Part shown: positions 8,889-18,243 of the stretch, one piece after another
Layout: each line of letters starts with the position of its first letter
Position numbering within the stretch: the first letter of the stretch is position 1
Origin: DATFVJ01 sp963820395
GTDB lineage: Bacteria; Actinomycetota; Actinomycetes; Streptosporangiales; Streptosporangiaceae
DNA: 64,000 bases
Assembly (NCBI GenBank): GCA_963820395.1
Contig: CAWGAE010000010.1
Location: forward strand, 1 to 64,000
Direction: 5' to 3'
Program-made: the position numbers and the translations under genes
The notes under the pieces: generated by a model
What the model saw: only the letters and a program-made list of their open reading frames with translations
Databases searched by the model: none
What the model was told of the DNA's origin: nothing

Positions 8889-8906
8889 TAGGGCCCTTCG
8901 TCACCC
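8889..8906. promoter_or_regulatory. DosR/DevR-like box upstream of the Bpa gene
   Basis: TAGGGCCCTTCGTCACCC, 48 bases before the minus-strand ATG at 8841. It matches the box in front of RtcB (62706-62723) at nearly every position. Confidence 0.55.
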
Positions 8907-9416
8907 ACGCCCGCGACAGGCAGACCGGGCAACGGCACCAGCCCGATCGAAGCCCTGCTAATGGTTGGCCGCGCGGCCGCGCCCAATGCCGTGGGTGCGC
9001 GGTGTGGTGTTTGCAACGCGCCCGCTGATCCCCACCCCGCCGACCGCCGCGGGCCGCAGCAGCCGGTCGATGGCGCGGCGCTGCCGGGGATCGCCAGAGG
9101 TCGTACGCGTTCACCGATGAGGCAGCGGCGAGCGAGCGCATGTTCCACGAATCGCTCAACCTGGCCGCCTGTGACAGCAGGGGCGTGACGGGCGGCGGAC
9201 GTTCTGTTCCCCCGGTCTGGGCTGCTCCTGTGAGGGGACGAGGGCGTGCCGAGCTGTCGCGTCCATGGCGCCGGTCTGCCCCGGGGCCGCTTCCGGGTTG
9301 AGGCTGAGCGTCGCTGGCCATGCCCTTCCTGACGAGGCGACGCGCGCCGCCGCGCGCGTCGTTGTGAAATATCTCCCCGATGGCGCGACCCGCGCCGGAG
9401 ATCTAACGTCTGTTCC
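8907..9416. other. Gap with possible decayed coding sequence
   Basis: About 510 bases between the Bpa box and the ATPase. One plus-strand reading, 'SYAFTDEAAASERMFHESL' near 9100-9160, looks protein-like but has stops on both sides and I cannot name it. No clear promoter for the ATPase was found; GCCCTTCCTGAC at about 9323 is only a weak box. Confidence 0.3.
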
Positions 9417-12167
9417 GTGAAGAGTCGGCACGAGGCGTGGGTGCGGCCGGCCGGGCTCAACCCCGAGGAGGCGGCGGACCTGCTCCTGCGTGATCTGCGC
9501 AGTTCGCGGGCCGGGCTGACCTCCGCCGAGGCGCGGCGGCTGCTGTTGCAGTACGGCCGGAACGAGCTGCGCCGTCGCGGCGGCCGTCGTTGGCCCGGTG
9601 AGCTGGCGCGCCAGTTCACGCATCCCCTTGCGCTGCTGCTGTGGATCGCAGCCGGGCTGCTTACCGCGGTCGGGTCGGACGTCGTGGCCGCCGCGGTCAT
9701 CCTCATCATCTTTCTCAACGCTGCCTTCGCCTTCGTCCAGGAGGTACATGCCGAACATGCGGTCGAGGCGCTGGCCAAATACATTCCCCAACGGGTAAAG
9801 GCCGTTCGCGACGGTTCCCCGTACGAGATCGACGCCGCCGAACTGGTGCCGGGCGACATCGTCGTCATCGAAGCAGGCGACCGGATCGCAGCCGACCTCC
9901 GCCTCTTGCACGGGGCCATCGAGGTCGACATGTCCTCACTGACCGGGGAGTCGGTACCCATGCTGCGCTCGGCCTCGATGGTGGACGTGAACGTCCCCGT
10001 GCTCACCGCGCACGATCTCGCCTTCAGCGGTACCAACTGCACCGGCGGCGAGGCCCGTGGCGTGGTCTTCGCCACTGGTATGAGCACCGAACTGGGCCGC
10101 ATCGCCGCCCTGTCGGAGCGGGTCAAGCAGGATCCCAGCCCACTGGAGCGGCAAGTACGCCGGGTCGCCTGGCTGATCGCGATGGTCTCGGTGGCACTGG
10201 CACTTGGCTTCATTCCCGTGGCCACGTTCGGCGCCGGGCTGTCGTTGGCCGACTCCGTGGTCTTCGCCGCCGGCCTGCTGGCGGGCATGGTCCCCGAGGG
10301 GCTGCTGCCCGTCATCACCCTCGCGCTCGCCGTGGCCGTCCGGGCGCTCGCCGCGCGCGGGGCCCTCGTCAAACGGCTCAGTGCCGTGGAGACACTTGGT
10401 TCGACGGACGTCATCTGCACCGACAAGACGGGCACCCTCACCGAGAACCGCATGCGCCCCGCCAACGTGTGGACTGCCGGGGGCTCCCTCGATCTGGACG
10501 ACGCGGCTGCGTGCCCGGACCCACCGGACCCGGCCCTGGCCACGGTGGGGCGAATCGCCGCTACCTGCAACAACGCCCGGGCCGACGCCGGCCAGGAAGC
10601 GAGCGGCGATCCGACCGAGATCGCCGTGCTGCTCGCCGCGCGCGAGCTGGGGGCGGACCTGTCAGTGACCGAGCGTGAGGCGCATCGCTGCTGGCAATTC
10701 CATTTCGACCCCGAAATCAAGTTGATGTCGACCATCGACCGGGATGACGGCCTGCTCGTCGTCCATACCAAGGGAGCACCTGAAGCGCTCCTGCCACGCT
10801 GCACGACCTTTCTCGGCACGCACGGGCAGCAGCTGCCGCTCGCCGAGCCCGACCGCGAACGCATCACCGCCCAGGTCGATGCGTTCGCGGCTGACGGGCT
10901 GCGCGTGCTCGCTCTGGCCGAACGTGAACTGTCATCCGAGAAAACAGCGCCGCATAGACGGGGCGATGCCGAGCGCGAGCTGTGTTTCGCCGGATTGATC
11001 GCGATGCTCGACCCACCACGCCCCGAAGTCGCCCAAGCCGTCCGCAGCTGCCGAGCCGCCGGCATCCGCATCATCGTGATCACCGGCGACCACCCGCTCA
11101 CCGCGGTCGCGATCGCCCGCCGCGTCGGCATCACCGGCAGCGCCCCCACGGTGGTCAGCGGCGGCCAACTCGAGGGGCTCGGCGAGAGCGAACTGCGTGC
11201 CCTGCTGCGGCAGAATCGTGACATCATCTTCGCCCGTGCATCCCCGGAGACCAAGCTCCACATCGCCGACGCGCTGCGCGAGGAGGGGCACGTCGTCGCG
11301 ATGACGGGCGACGGCGTGAACGACGCGCCTGCGCTGCGCTGCGCCGACATCGGCGTCGCCATGGGCTTGTCGGGCACCGATGTCGCCAGGGAAGCCTCCA
11401 CCATGGTGCTCACCGATGACAACTTCGCATCCATCGTCACCGCGGTGCGCTCCGGGCGCCAGATTTACGACAATGTCCGCAAGTTCATCATCTATATCTT
11501 CGCGCACGCGACGCCCGAGGTGGTGCCGTTCCTGTTCTTCGCGCTCGGCGGCGGCAGCATTCCGCTGCCGTTGACGATCCTTCAGCTCCTCGCGTTCGAC
11601 GTCGGCAGCGAGACGCTGCCGGCCCTGGCGCTTAGCCGCGAACCCGCCGAGCCGGGGCTCATGGACCGCCCGCCGCGGCCCCGTTCCGAGGGTGTCATCC
11701 GAGGCCCGATGCTGATTCGTGCCTGGCTCTTCCTCGGCGCCATGGTCGCAGCGCTTCAGATGGCAGGGTTTTTTTACGTGCTCACCAAAGCGGGCTGGAG
11801 CCCCGGCGATCCGGTCGGACCAGGGCAGCCCCTGCACCACGCCTACCAGCAGGCGACGACCATGACCTTCCTCGGCATGATCGCCGGGCAGATCGGCACC
11901 GCGTTTGCCGTTCGCACGCAGCGCGCCTCGCTTCGTTCCGTGGGCCCCCTGTCCAACCGCTACCTGCTCGCGGCAATTACAGGTGAGCTCCTGCTGGCAG
12001 CCGTCTTCGTCTACGCCCCGCCTTTCCAGCAGCTGCTGGGGACCGCCGCCCTGCCGGCCGGCGACCTGCTGCTGTTGCTGCCCTACCCGTTCATCGTCTG
12101 GGGCGCCGACGAACTGCGGCGATACCTGATCCGACGGCACGGATCCCGCACACCCCAGCCCGGATAG
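9417..12167 (+). CDS. P-type cation-transporting ATPase (P2-like, CtpF-type)
   Basis: The 916-residue membrane pump is complete. It has an N-terminal cation_ATPase_N domain, the actuator loop with 'SSLTGESVP' (about 178), the transmembrane motif 'PEGLLPVITLAL', the phosphorylation site 'CTDKTGTLTENRM' (about 336), the nucleotide-binding 'HTKGAPEAL' and the hinge 'TGDGVNDAPALR' (about 632), then four C-terminal membrane helices. The PEGL motif and C-terminal cation_ATPase_C fit the P2 group (Ca2+, Mn2+ or Na+); the ion is not certain. Rv1997 (CtpF) is the DosR-regulated counterpart in M. tuberculosis. The GTG start at 9417 lacks a good ribosome site. A broken relative lies at 41720-42580. Confidence 0.9.
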   Translation: MKSRHEAWVRPAGLNPEEAADLLLRDLRSSRAGLTSAEARRLLLQYGRNELRRRGGRRWPGELARQFTHPLALLLWIAAGLLTAVGSDVVAAAVILIIFLNAAFAFVQEVHAEHAVEALAKYIPQRVKAVRDGSPYEIDAAELVPGDIVVIEAGDRIAADLRLLHGAIEVDMSSLTGESVPMLRSASMVDVNVPVLTAHDLAFSGTNCTGGEARGVVFATGMSTELGRIAALSERVKQDPSPLERQVRRVAWLIAMVSVALALGFIPVATFGAGLSLADSVVFAAGLLAGMVPEGLLPVITLALAVAVRALAARGALVKRLSAVETLGSTDVICTDKTGTLTENRMRPANVWTAGGSLDLDDAAACPDPPDPALATVGRIAATCNNARADAGQEASGDPTEIAVLLAARELGADLSVTEREAHRCWQFHFDPEIKLMSTIDRDDGLLVVHTKGAPEALLPRCTTFLGTHGQQLPLAEPDRERITAQVDAFAADGLRVLALAERELSSEKTAPHRRGDAERELCFAGLIAMLDPPRPEVAQAVRSCRAAGIRIIVITGDHPLTAVAIARRVGITGSAPTVVSGGQLEGLGESELRALLRQNRDIIFARASPETKLHIADALREEGHVVAMTGDGVNDAPALRCADIGVAMGLSGTDVAREASTMVLTDDNFASIVTAVRSGRQIYDNVRKFIIYIFAHATPEVVPFLFFALGGGSIPLPLTILQLLAFDVGSETLPALALSREPAEPGLMDRPPRPRSEGVIRGPMLIRAWLFLGAMVAALQMAGFFYVLTKAGWSPGDPVGPGQPLHHAYQQATTMTFLGMIAGQIGTAFAVRTQRASLRSVGPLSNRYLLAAITGELLLAAVFVYAPPFQQLLGTAALPAGDLLLLLPYPFIVWGADELRRYLIRRHGSRTPQPG

Positions 12168-12174
12168 CCCGGCA

Positions 12175-12483
12175 CACGTGGTTGCGCAGCACCGTCTCGG
12201 TCAGCTGCGGTTCCGCGATCGGCGCGGTCACCTCCAGCAGGGGCTCACCGGCGAACACCACGCGTCCCTCGGGCACCGCCCAGACGTCACCGGTGAACCG
12301 CAGCCCCGCGAACGCACGCACGGTCTCCTCGCTGTATCCCTGGGCCCGGCGCAGGTAATCCGGATCGTCAGCGGTGAACGCGAAATCCTCCAGGAACCGG
12401 AGGCAGTCTTCTAGGTCCTTCTAGGTCGGCGTCGGCAAGGAACCCACGGTCGGCGCGCCGGCCCGCGAAGAATGCCTGGCCGA
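12175..12483 (-). pseudogene. Nicotinate phosphoribosyltransferase relic
   Basis: The minus strand reads 'ADRGFLADAD', then 'LRFLEDFAFTADDPDYLRRA', then 'VRAFAGLRFTGDVWAVPEGR' and 'EPLLEVTAPIAEPQLTETVL'. This equals residues 35-135 of the intact enzyme at 6667-8025 with many identities. A short duplication (CTTCTAGGTC at about 12410-12426) breaks the frame and both ends are missing. It abuts the ATPase 3' end. Confidence 0.8.
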
Positions 12484-13029
12484 AGCGGTGCGCGGCCTGG
12501 TCGGCAGTTTCGCGGACGTCGCGGGCGCACTGCCGAGCGGCACGTAAACGCCGACGGCGATGAGGATCTGCTGGTGGCCGTTCTCGATGAGGTCCTACGG
12601 AATGGACGCCAAGGGTGAGGGCCCGGTCTCGGTGACAGTGCGGCGCGCCTGCGATGGCGGGGTGAACCTCCTCTTGCCGCTCACCGACATCGACGCGGTG
12701 GAGATCGTCGGCGCGGCACCGACGGCAGCGTCGTTTCACGAACTGCGGTGCGCAGCGGACTCCTCGGGCCGCTGGTCGTGCAGCGTGACTGTCGACGTGT
12801 AACACCCTCGCCGCCGGGAAAGGGCAGAACATCCCTGTCGGTGGCGGCTGCCGCGGAAGGCACAGCCAGGGCAACAGGCCGTTTGGCCCTGCCATGCTGG
12901 GTCCGATCGTGCTCTGGTGAAAGCGATGTCAGAGAACAACGGGATTTCGTGATCAGCGGACGGTGATCCGCCTGCCTAGCCGAGGAGTACCGTGACCAAC
13001 CAGATCGGCCACATTGCAAGGAATCGCCG
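12484..13029. other. Gap with unresolved short frames
   Basis: About 545 bases. An 80-codon plus-strand frame at 12560-12802 (contains 'VNLLLPLTDIDAVEIVGAAP') is the most protein-like, but it has no good ribosome site and no family that I recognise. The rest shows nothing that I can support. Confidence 0.3.
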
Positions 13030-13245
13030 ATGACCGCCCTCGAGGAACGCGTTCAGCTGCTGGAGGCCCGGGTGGCGACGCTCGCCGACGCGATCCGCGT
13101 GCTGGCACATGGGCTCGAGGACCTTCCGATGGCCGAACCCGGGGAAAGGCCCGCCGCCGAGGCCGCCAGGCGAGCGCATGACCTGCTGCTGGCCGAGCCG
13201 CCACTGCCGGGCCAACCGGCCGATTCAGACCGCCAAGGTGAATAA
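13030..13245 (+). CDS. Small protein with N-terminal coiled-coil segment
   Basis: A 71-residue product starting MTALEERVQLLEARVATL, a heptad pattern of Leu/Val typical of a short coiled coil, followed by an acidic, Ala/Pro-rich tail. AAGGA lies eight bases before the ATG, which supports this start. I do not recognise a named family. It precedes a cluster of dormancy-gene relics. Confidence 0.55.
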   Translation: MTALEERVQLLEARVATLADAIRVLAHGLEDLPMAEPGERPAAEAARRAHDLLLAEPPLPGQPADSDRQGE

Positions 13246-13254
13246 CGGCTGCCG

Positions 13255-13475
13255 CGGGGCGGTCGACGACTGGGTCGACGGCCCGGGCCGCCTGCCAGGT
13301 CGCCCGGGTGCACGGGGCCGCCGGGGTGGTGCCGGGCGGTCCCCGTCGCGCCGCCCGGGCCTGCCTGTCGGCTACCTCGGCGCCAGCACCGGCGCCGCCG
13401 CCGCGCTGTGGGCCGCCGCCGAACCCGGTGGCATCGCGGCCGTGGTTGTCCCGCGGCGGAGACGTGCTCCGCCGG
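13255..13475 (+). pseudogene. Internally deleted relic of the phosphoribosyltransferase-hydrolase fusion
   Basis: The DNA matches two separate parts of the intact gene at 27172-28509: first the segment around 27550-27660 (STARAACQVARVQGAA region), then directly the segment around 28155-28255 (IGYFGASTGAAAALWAAAEP). About 500 bases between them are deleted and the frame is broken. Confidence 0.75.
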
Positions 13476-13549
13476 GCCGGCAGTCTCGATCGCCGCGCCG
13501 GCAAGTCCTGCCGTACACCGAACGCAGCGTCCGGCACTGACGGCCGCCA

Positions 13550-13821
13550 CCCGCCGACGGCCTGGACAGCGTGGTCTGCCGGACCGAGGACGGATACCGG
13601 CTGGCCCAGGCCCACCCACAGTCCCATCGGCTCGGCCCGGTGGACGCCTCCATCACGATCAGCGAGGAACCCGCGCCGAGGCTCGCTCCCGCTGATGCGA
13701 GGGCACGACTGGAAGCCCTCGGCCAGCCTTTCCTGTTTTTCGTCAACAGCCAGACCGGCCGCGGCTCGTCTACCACCGCTACAACGGCCGCTACGGCCTC
13801 ATCACGCCGCCCGGCACATGA
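13550..13821 (+). pseudogene. Ribosome hibernation factor (HPF C-terminal domain) relic
   Basis: In sequence order it reads 'DGLDSVVCRTEDGYRLAQ', 'HRLGPVDASITISEEPAPR', 'RLEALGQPFLFFVNSQTGRG' and, after a one-base frameshift near 13762, 'RLVYHRYNGRYGLITPP' before a TGA. The last stretch is the hallmark of the HPF/S30AE C-terminal dimerisation domain that links two 70S ribosomes into inactive 100S particles. The N-terminal ribosome-binding domain is absent. A second relic lies at 60340-60560. Confidence 0.7.
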
Positions 13822-13981
13822 TCGTGCCGGGCTGAGTGCGTCGCCCGCGTCACGCGCTCACCAACACCCCCCGCAGCTGCTAGATCTCGGGCGTGCGCTT
13901 CCTAGTCTGGATCTCCTTTCGCCAGGTGGGGACTGCGCCGTCGGGGAGTTCAGCTTCGCTGCCAGCTCCGGTGGTGCTGCC

Positions 13982-15175
13982 TTATGCAGGCCGGGCTGGG
14001 GACGCTGGGACGGCTGCCTCGGCAGCGCGCTGACCGGTCGGGCCGAGCCAGCCGGTGATGGCGCTCGCGGTGTCGCCTGGGGCTTCGAGCTGGGGTACGT
14101 GGCCCACGTCGGGCATCTCGATCAGCGTCCAGGCCGGGTTGGCGCGCGCCACCGCCCGTGCGACCGCGATGGGCACCATCCGGTCGCGGGTGCCGTGCAG
14201 CAGCAGCACCGGGCAGGTGATCGAGCCAATGACGCGCCGGTACGCCCCGCCGCGCAGGTCGCCGAAGGCCGCGATGATGGAACGGGCTGACGCGGCGATC
14301 TCCCGCTCGGCCTCGGGCGACATCAGAGTGTGGCGGGCGACGGTGACATGGGCGGCGAGCACGTCGGCGGGCACCCGTGCGGCATCTACGCAGCACAGCG
14401 ACAGCACGCTGGCAACCAGCGCTTCCGGCGGCATGCGGCGCCGGAAGCGCATCAGCAGCGGGCCAAGGACTGGCGTGGCGTAGGCGGCGAGCATCGGCGT
14501 GACGAACCGGTCCGGCCACGCGGGCACCAGCGGCAGGACCGGGTCGACCAAGACCAGGCCGGCCACGGCGGCCGGGGCGGCGCAGGCCTCCAGCAGGCAG
14601 ATCATCCCGCCCATCGAGTTGCCGGCCAGAAGCACCGGGCCCGCGGACACGGCTTCGAGGAAACCGTGCAGCACCGCCCGCAGGGCGGTCACGTCCGTGC
14701 CGCGACCGCAGGACCGGGTGAGACCATGCCCGGGAAGGTCGGGGGCAAGCACCCGGCAGCGGCCGGTCAGCAGCGGCGCGATTGCCGACCAATTCACCGC
14801 CGAGCCGGCCAGCCCGTGCACGCACACGACCGCTGGCCCGCTGGCCGGGCCGCCGAAGTCCAGGTAGTGGACCGGGCCGTCGAGGTCAATCCACCGCGAG
14901 CGTGCTCCCGCGCCCAGCACCCGCACGTCATCGCCGCCCGGGCGCGGATCGGCAATCGGCGGGCCAGCTGGCGTGGCGGCATCGCCTTCTGCTGCGCCGG
15001 TCAGCCCCAGTGCCGGCGCCAGCCCCGTGGCGGAGATCGTTGTGCGCCACCCGGTAGCCAGGTAGCCGCCGCGGGCGAGGAGACCGTTCACAGCCTGCAG
15101 AGGAGATGGGGCACGAGCCTGATGATGACGTGATCTAAGTGCCATCTGCGAAGCGGCTGCGCGGTTGATAATCAT
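13982..15175 (-). CDS. Alpha/beta-fold hydrolase
   Basis: The 397-residue protein has the oxyanion region 'VVCVHGLAGSAVNWS', nucleophile elbow 'LLAGNSMGGMICLLE' (Ser), the acid in 'LLHGTRDRMVPIAVA' (Asp) and the catalytic His in 'MPDVGHVPQLE', in the usual order, plus a lid region. The first 95 residues are not conserved in the family and may be a linker or an over-extended start; ATG 15175 is kept because GGAAGG precedes it. The substrate is unknown (esterase, lipase or C-C hydrolase). It diverges from the truncated polyphosphate kinase gene. Confidence 0.85.
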   Translation of the reverse strand: MIINRAAASQMALRSRHHQARAPSPLQAVNGLLARGGYLATGWRTTISATGLAPALGLTGAAEGDAATPAGPPIADPRPGGDDVRVLGAGARSRWIDLDGPVHYLDFGGPASGPAVVCVHGLAGSAVNWSAIAPLLTGRCRVLAPDLPGHGLTRSCGRGTDVTALRAVLHGFLEAVSAGPVLLAGNSMGGMICLLEACAAPAAVAGLVLVDPVLPLVPAWPDRFVTPMLAAYATPVLGPLLMRFRRRMPPEALVASVLSLCCVDAARVPADVLAAHVTVARHTLMSPEAEREIAASARSIIAAFGDLRGGAYRRVIGSITCPVLLLHGTRDRMVPIAVARAVARANPAWTLIEMPDVGHVPQLEAPGDTASAITGWLGPTGQRAAEAAVPASPARPA

Positions 15176-15377
15176 GCCAAGCTACCTTCCAGCTCGGTCT
15201 CCAGGCCCCTGGACCTGCTCAGTGCTCTCCTCGGGCAAATTTGCGCAACATCCCCGCCGGGAAATGTCACGGGCTGTCATCCCGTCGCCGCCGCCCGCCG
15301 AAGCCGTGCCCGCCAGGATTTTGCTTTAGGCACGACCCTGGTCGTGTGACGATGCGCTGTGGGAGCCGAGCTGACTA

Positions 15378-15391
15378 GGGACCTTCGGCCC
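15378..15391. promoter_or_regulatory. DosR/DevR-like box upstream of the polyphosphate kinase gene
   Basis: GGGACCTTCGGCCC, the best-conserved copy in the window. It is 91 bases before the preferred GTG at 15483, and also faces the minus-strand hydrolase, whose start is about 200 bases away. Confidence 0.65.
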
Positions 15392-15482
15392 GTTGCGATA
15401 GGTACCTGGTCCGGTGCCCTGCTCGCGGACACCGCCCGGTATCGCCGCGACGGCGGTCCTTTGGCAGCGCCGTGAGCGGCGA

Positions 15483-16415
15483 GTGCCGAAACGTGGGGAC
15501 TCGCTCCGGCCAGCAAGGCGCGAGGAGAGATGGTTGCGGTCGGACCAGCGTGTGCTCGAGCTTGCCGAGGACGCGACGGTGCCGCTGCTCGAGCGGGTCC
15601 GGTTTCTTGCGATCTTCGCGAGCGACCTGGACGAGTTCTTCAGCCTTCGTGCCGCGGAGCTGACGCGCCGGTCGGCCACCGGGCCGCTGGTGCAGACGGC
15701 GATCAGGTGGCCGCCGGGGCCGGCCTTGGAGCACATTCTCGAGGTCGCTGGCGAGCTCATGCTGCGGCATGCGGCCTGCTTCCGCCAAGCGGTGCTGCCC
15801 GCGCTGACCAAGGAGGGGATCGAGATCCGGCGCTGGAGCGAGCTGTCCAGCACCGAACGCCAGGGCCTGCATCGGCTCTTTCGTGACCGGGTATATCCAG
15901 TGATGACGCCGTTGCTTGTCGACCCGGCCCACCCGTTCCCCTACATTTCCGGTCTGTCACTGAACCTCGCCGTGGTTGTCGCCGATCCGCAGGCCCCGCG
16001 CAAGATGTTCGCCCGGGTGAAGGTCCCCCCGCTGCTGCCGCGGTTTTGTGAGGTGTCGCCGCGCCGGTTCATCCCGCTGGAAGACATGATCGCCGCGCAC
16101 CTGGTCCAGCTGTTTGAAGGCACGGAAATCCTGGAGCACTGCGCCTTCCGCGTTACCCGCCATCCCGACCTGCCGATCGATAAGCACGTCACCGGAGACC
16201 TGGCGTGGGCGCTGAAACGCGAACCGCCGGGCCGGTGGAAGGGTCCGGCGGTCCGTCTGGAGGCCGAAGACTCAATCTCCAAGCGCGTGCTCGACCGGCT
16301 GACGACCGAATTGGGCATCGGCGACCACGCCGTCTACCGGCTCCCCGGCCCGCTCGACCTAACCGGCCTGCACGCCATCGCCGACCTCAGCCTCCCCGAA
16401 CTCAAATATCCGGCA
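15483..16415 (+). pseudogene. ppk: Polyphosphate kinase 1, truncated by a transposase fragment
   Basis: PPK1 makes and degrades polyphosphate. The N and H domains are recognisable: 'LLERVRFLAIFASDLDEFFS', 'RVYPVMTPLLVDPAHPFPYI', 'PRKMFARVKVPPLLPRF' and 'FRVTRHPDLPIDK'. The match stops at 'LPELKYP' (about 16410), where IS5-type transposase sequence begins, so the C1/C2 domains with the phosphorylated histidine are lost. Full PPK1 is about 700 residues, against about 310 here. GTG 15483 is preferred over 15414, which would almost touch the DosR-like box. Loss of function is very likely. Confidence 0.8.
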
Positions 16416-16424
16416 GCAAGAGGT

Positions 16425-16890
16425 GACCTCCTGTGCTCGCCGAGGGGTCGCCATCCTGATGGCGCGAGCGAGCGGTACCCCCGGTCTCGAACCGTCCGTA
16501 AGTGAAGCCGCGGCTGCGGTGGTGTTTCTTCTGGCCCTCCTTGACAGGGATGACCGCTTTGATGCCACGGCTGCGCAGCCAACACCCAGGCACGGTTGCC
16601 GGCCGGGGAGTACGCCTTGTCACCCATCGCGCGGCCGGGCCGCTGCCGTGGCCTGCCCAGGCCGCGGCGGCCGATGCCGATCGCCTCGATCAGCGGGGAA
16701 AGCACGGCGAATCGACGTGCTGGCCCGGGCTGGTAAGCCGGCACAGGGCGGCAGCGCAAGTCCGCGGCCAGGTGAGTCTTGGTGGTCAGCCCGCGACGGA
16801 AACGGCCGATCGTCTGCCCGCCGGCCCGGCGTGCGGGCAGATTCTTGTCGTTTGCTGGTGTCCCCTGTGGGGCCGTCGACGGCCGGGACA
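16425..16890 (-). pseudogene. IS5-family transposase fragment
   Basis: Minus-strand readings in shifting frames give 'TIGRFRRGLTTKTHLAADLR', 'PLIEAIGIGRRGLGRPRQRP', 'MGDKAYSPAGNRAW' and 'LRSRGIKAVIPVKEGQKKHH'. This is the order of IS5-group DDE transposases (second Asp in the DKAY motif). Several frameshifts are present and the C-terminus is missing. It caused or marks the truncation of ppk. Confidence 0.7.
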
Positions 16891-17301
16891 CGGGTTCGCC
16901 GCGGGCGCGGCGGACTTCTTGGTGGCCCGCATCGGCGCCGCCTTCGTCCCTTCCTTCTTCATCGCTTCCTTCTTCGCCGGTGCTTTCTTCGCGGCCGACG
17001 GGACCGGCTCGGCCAGCGCGGTCAGGTCCACGACTGAGTCGTCTCCGCCGAAGCTGTTGGGGACGTAGGCGTCGGCGGCCCAGTCGTTGTCCCACCGCTG
17101 GCCATCGAGGAGGTACCGGAACCGCTAGGTCCGCCCCGCGTCGAGGTCGACCGTCAGGCTGAACCCGCCCGCGGCGCATCACATCGGCCTCGGCCGACCA
17201 GTCGTTCCAGTCCCGCACACCGCCGCGGTCTGGGCACCCACCCCAGGATCGACGGTGAAGGTGACGCTGGCCGTGCCCTTCGCCGTCCTGGATTTGATCA
17301 C
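16890..17301 (-). pseudogene. Glycogen-binding (CBM48/isoamylase early set) protein, frameshifted
   Basis: From a GTG at 17301 (GGAGG in front) the minus strand reads 'VIKSRTAKGTASVTFTVDPG', then in other frames 'GDWNDWSAEADVM', 'GGFSLTVDLDAGRT', a TAG in place of the expected Tyr, and 'RFRYLLDGQRWDNDWAADAY'. This is the AMPK/isoamylase N-terminal carbohydrate-binding fold. A Lys/Ala-rich tail follows (PAKKEAMKKEGTKAAPM). Two frameshifts and one stop make it a pseudogene. Such small proteins bind glycogen, which fits the storage theme of the island. The gap 17302-17631 shows nothing. Confidence 0.65.
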
Positions 17302-17631
17302 TTCTCGCCTCCGCTCTGCTAAATATGCACACCGCAAAAATCCCAGGTCAAAATCCATGATCATCTGTTCGCGCTAAAGGTAACGGATGGCCGCTTCAGG
17401 CCAACGTAGCCTGGCCTGCCTTGGCCACACCGGACGATGGCGCAGACCCTCGGCATCGTCCACAGGGCGGCCGATAACGGTTTCACCTGCGATCCGCACC
17501 AAGCCTGGCCTCCCGTCAGACGCCCACCTTCATCAGACCGCCTTCGTCGCTGTGAGCGCGTAGAGGCAAAGATCAAGATCCCCCAGGCACGGCTGGGCTG
17601 CCAGCATGGCCAGCCACCGCCGCGCAGCGGG

Positions 17632-18243
17632 TTATCGCCTGCTGGTCCAGTGCGGCCCGGTTACCGACCACTCGGCATCCCAGGCGGCGAGCCGCCGGCG
17701 GTCCAGCGCCCGGTGCAGCAGCATCCCGGCGACGAGCAGGCAGACCGCGAGGCCCAGGGGGGTAAGTACGGCGGCGCGAACCGCCCCGCCGGCGACCATG
17801 GTGTGCGGCAGCGGAGCACCGGTCAGCCGCCCGGAAGCGTCGGTCCACACCATTACCGTGCTGCCGGCTCGAGTGCCCGCCGCGGCGCTGATCTCGCCGG
17901 TGCGCGGCGTCCCGTCCGGCGCGGCCCACCGGATCGGCACCTGCGGCTGCACCGGGGGCCCGTACGCGGTGTACACGGGCGGGGGGGCGTCCCGGAGCAG
18001 GGCCGCGGGAACCTGATGCCACGCAGCCTCCTCAACGCGCTCGGTGCGCAGGCTGGCAGCGTAGACCCAATGCTCTGCAGCGAGCGCAGCAACGGGGGCG
18101 CCGGCCAGGAATGCGAAAAGCAACCCGGCTACGACTGCGCCCTCGGCCCGGTCACACCGGCGCCGCAGCGGGTTGCGGTCGGGCCACAGCCCACGCACGA
18201 GCCTGGCCAGCCACACCAATCTTGGATGCACGTACTGTCTCAT
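17632..18243 (-). CDS. Rv1733c-family membrane protein
   Basis: The 203-residue protein has the layout of M. tuberculosis Rv1733c: a short basic N-terminus with 'RNPLRRRCDRAEGAVVAGLL', a first membrane helix (about 35-58), an extracytoplasmic domain with 'VMVWTDASGRLTGAPLP', and a second helix (about 155-178) followed by a short cytoplasmic tail. The function is unknown; Rv1733c is a DosR-regulon T-cell antigen. Its ATG overlaps the stop of the upstream protease gene by four bases (18240-18243), so the two are translated as one unit. Confidence 0.85.
   Translation of the reverse strand: MRQYVHPRLVWLARLVRGLWPDRNPLRRRCDRAEGAVVAGLLFAFLAGAPVAALAAEHWVYAASLRTERVEEAAWHQVPAALLRDAPPPVYTAYGPPVQPQVPIRWAAPDGTPRTGEISAAAGTRAGSTVMVWTDASGRLTGAPLPHTMVAGGAVRAAVLTPLGLAVCLLVAGMLLHRALDRRRLAAWDAEWSVTGPHWTSRR

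Noticed and set aside
8681..11440. A 919-codon minus-strand frame opposite the P-type ATPase gene
   Set aside because: Ser/Arg/Ala-rich antisense reading of a real gene; typical third-position G+C artefact.
12560..12802. 80-codon frame as a gene
   Set aside because: No ribosome site and no recognised family; left as unresolved in the gap entry.
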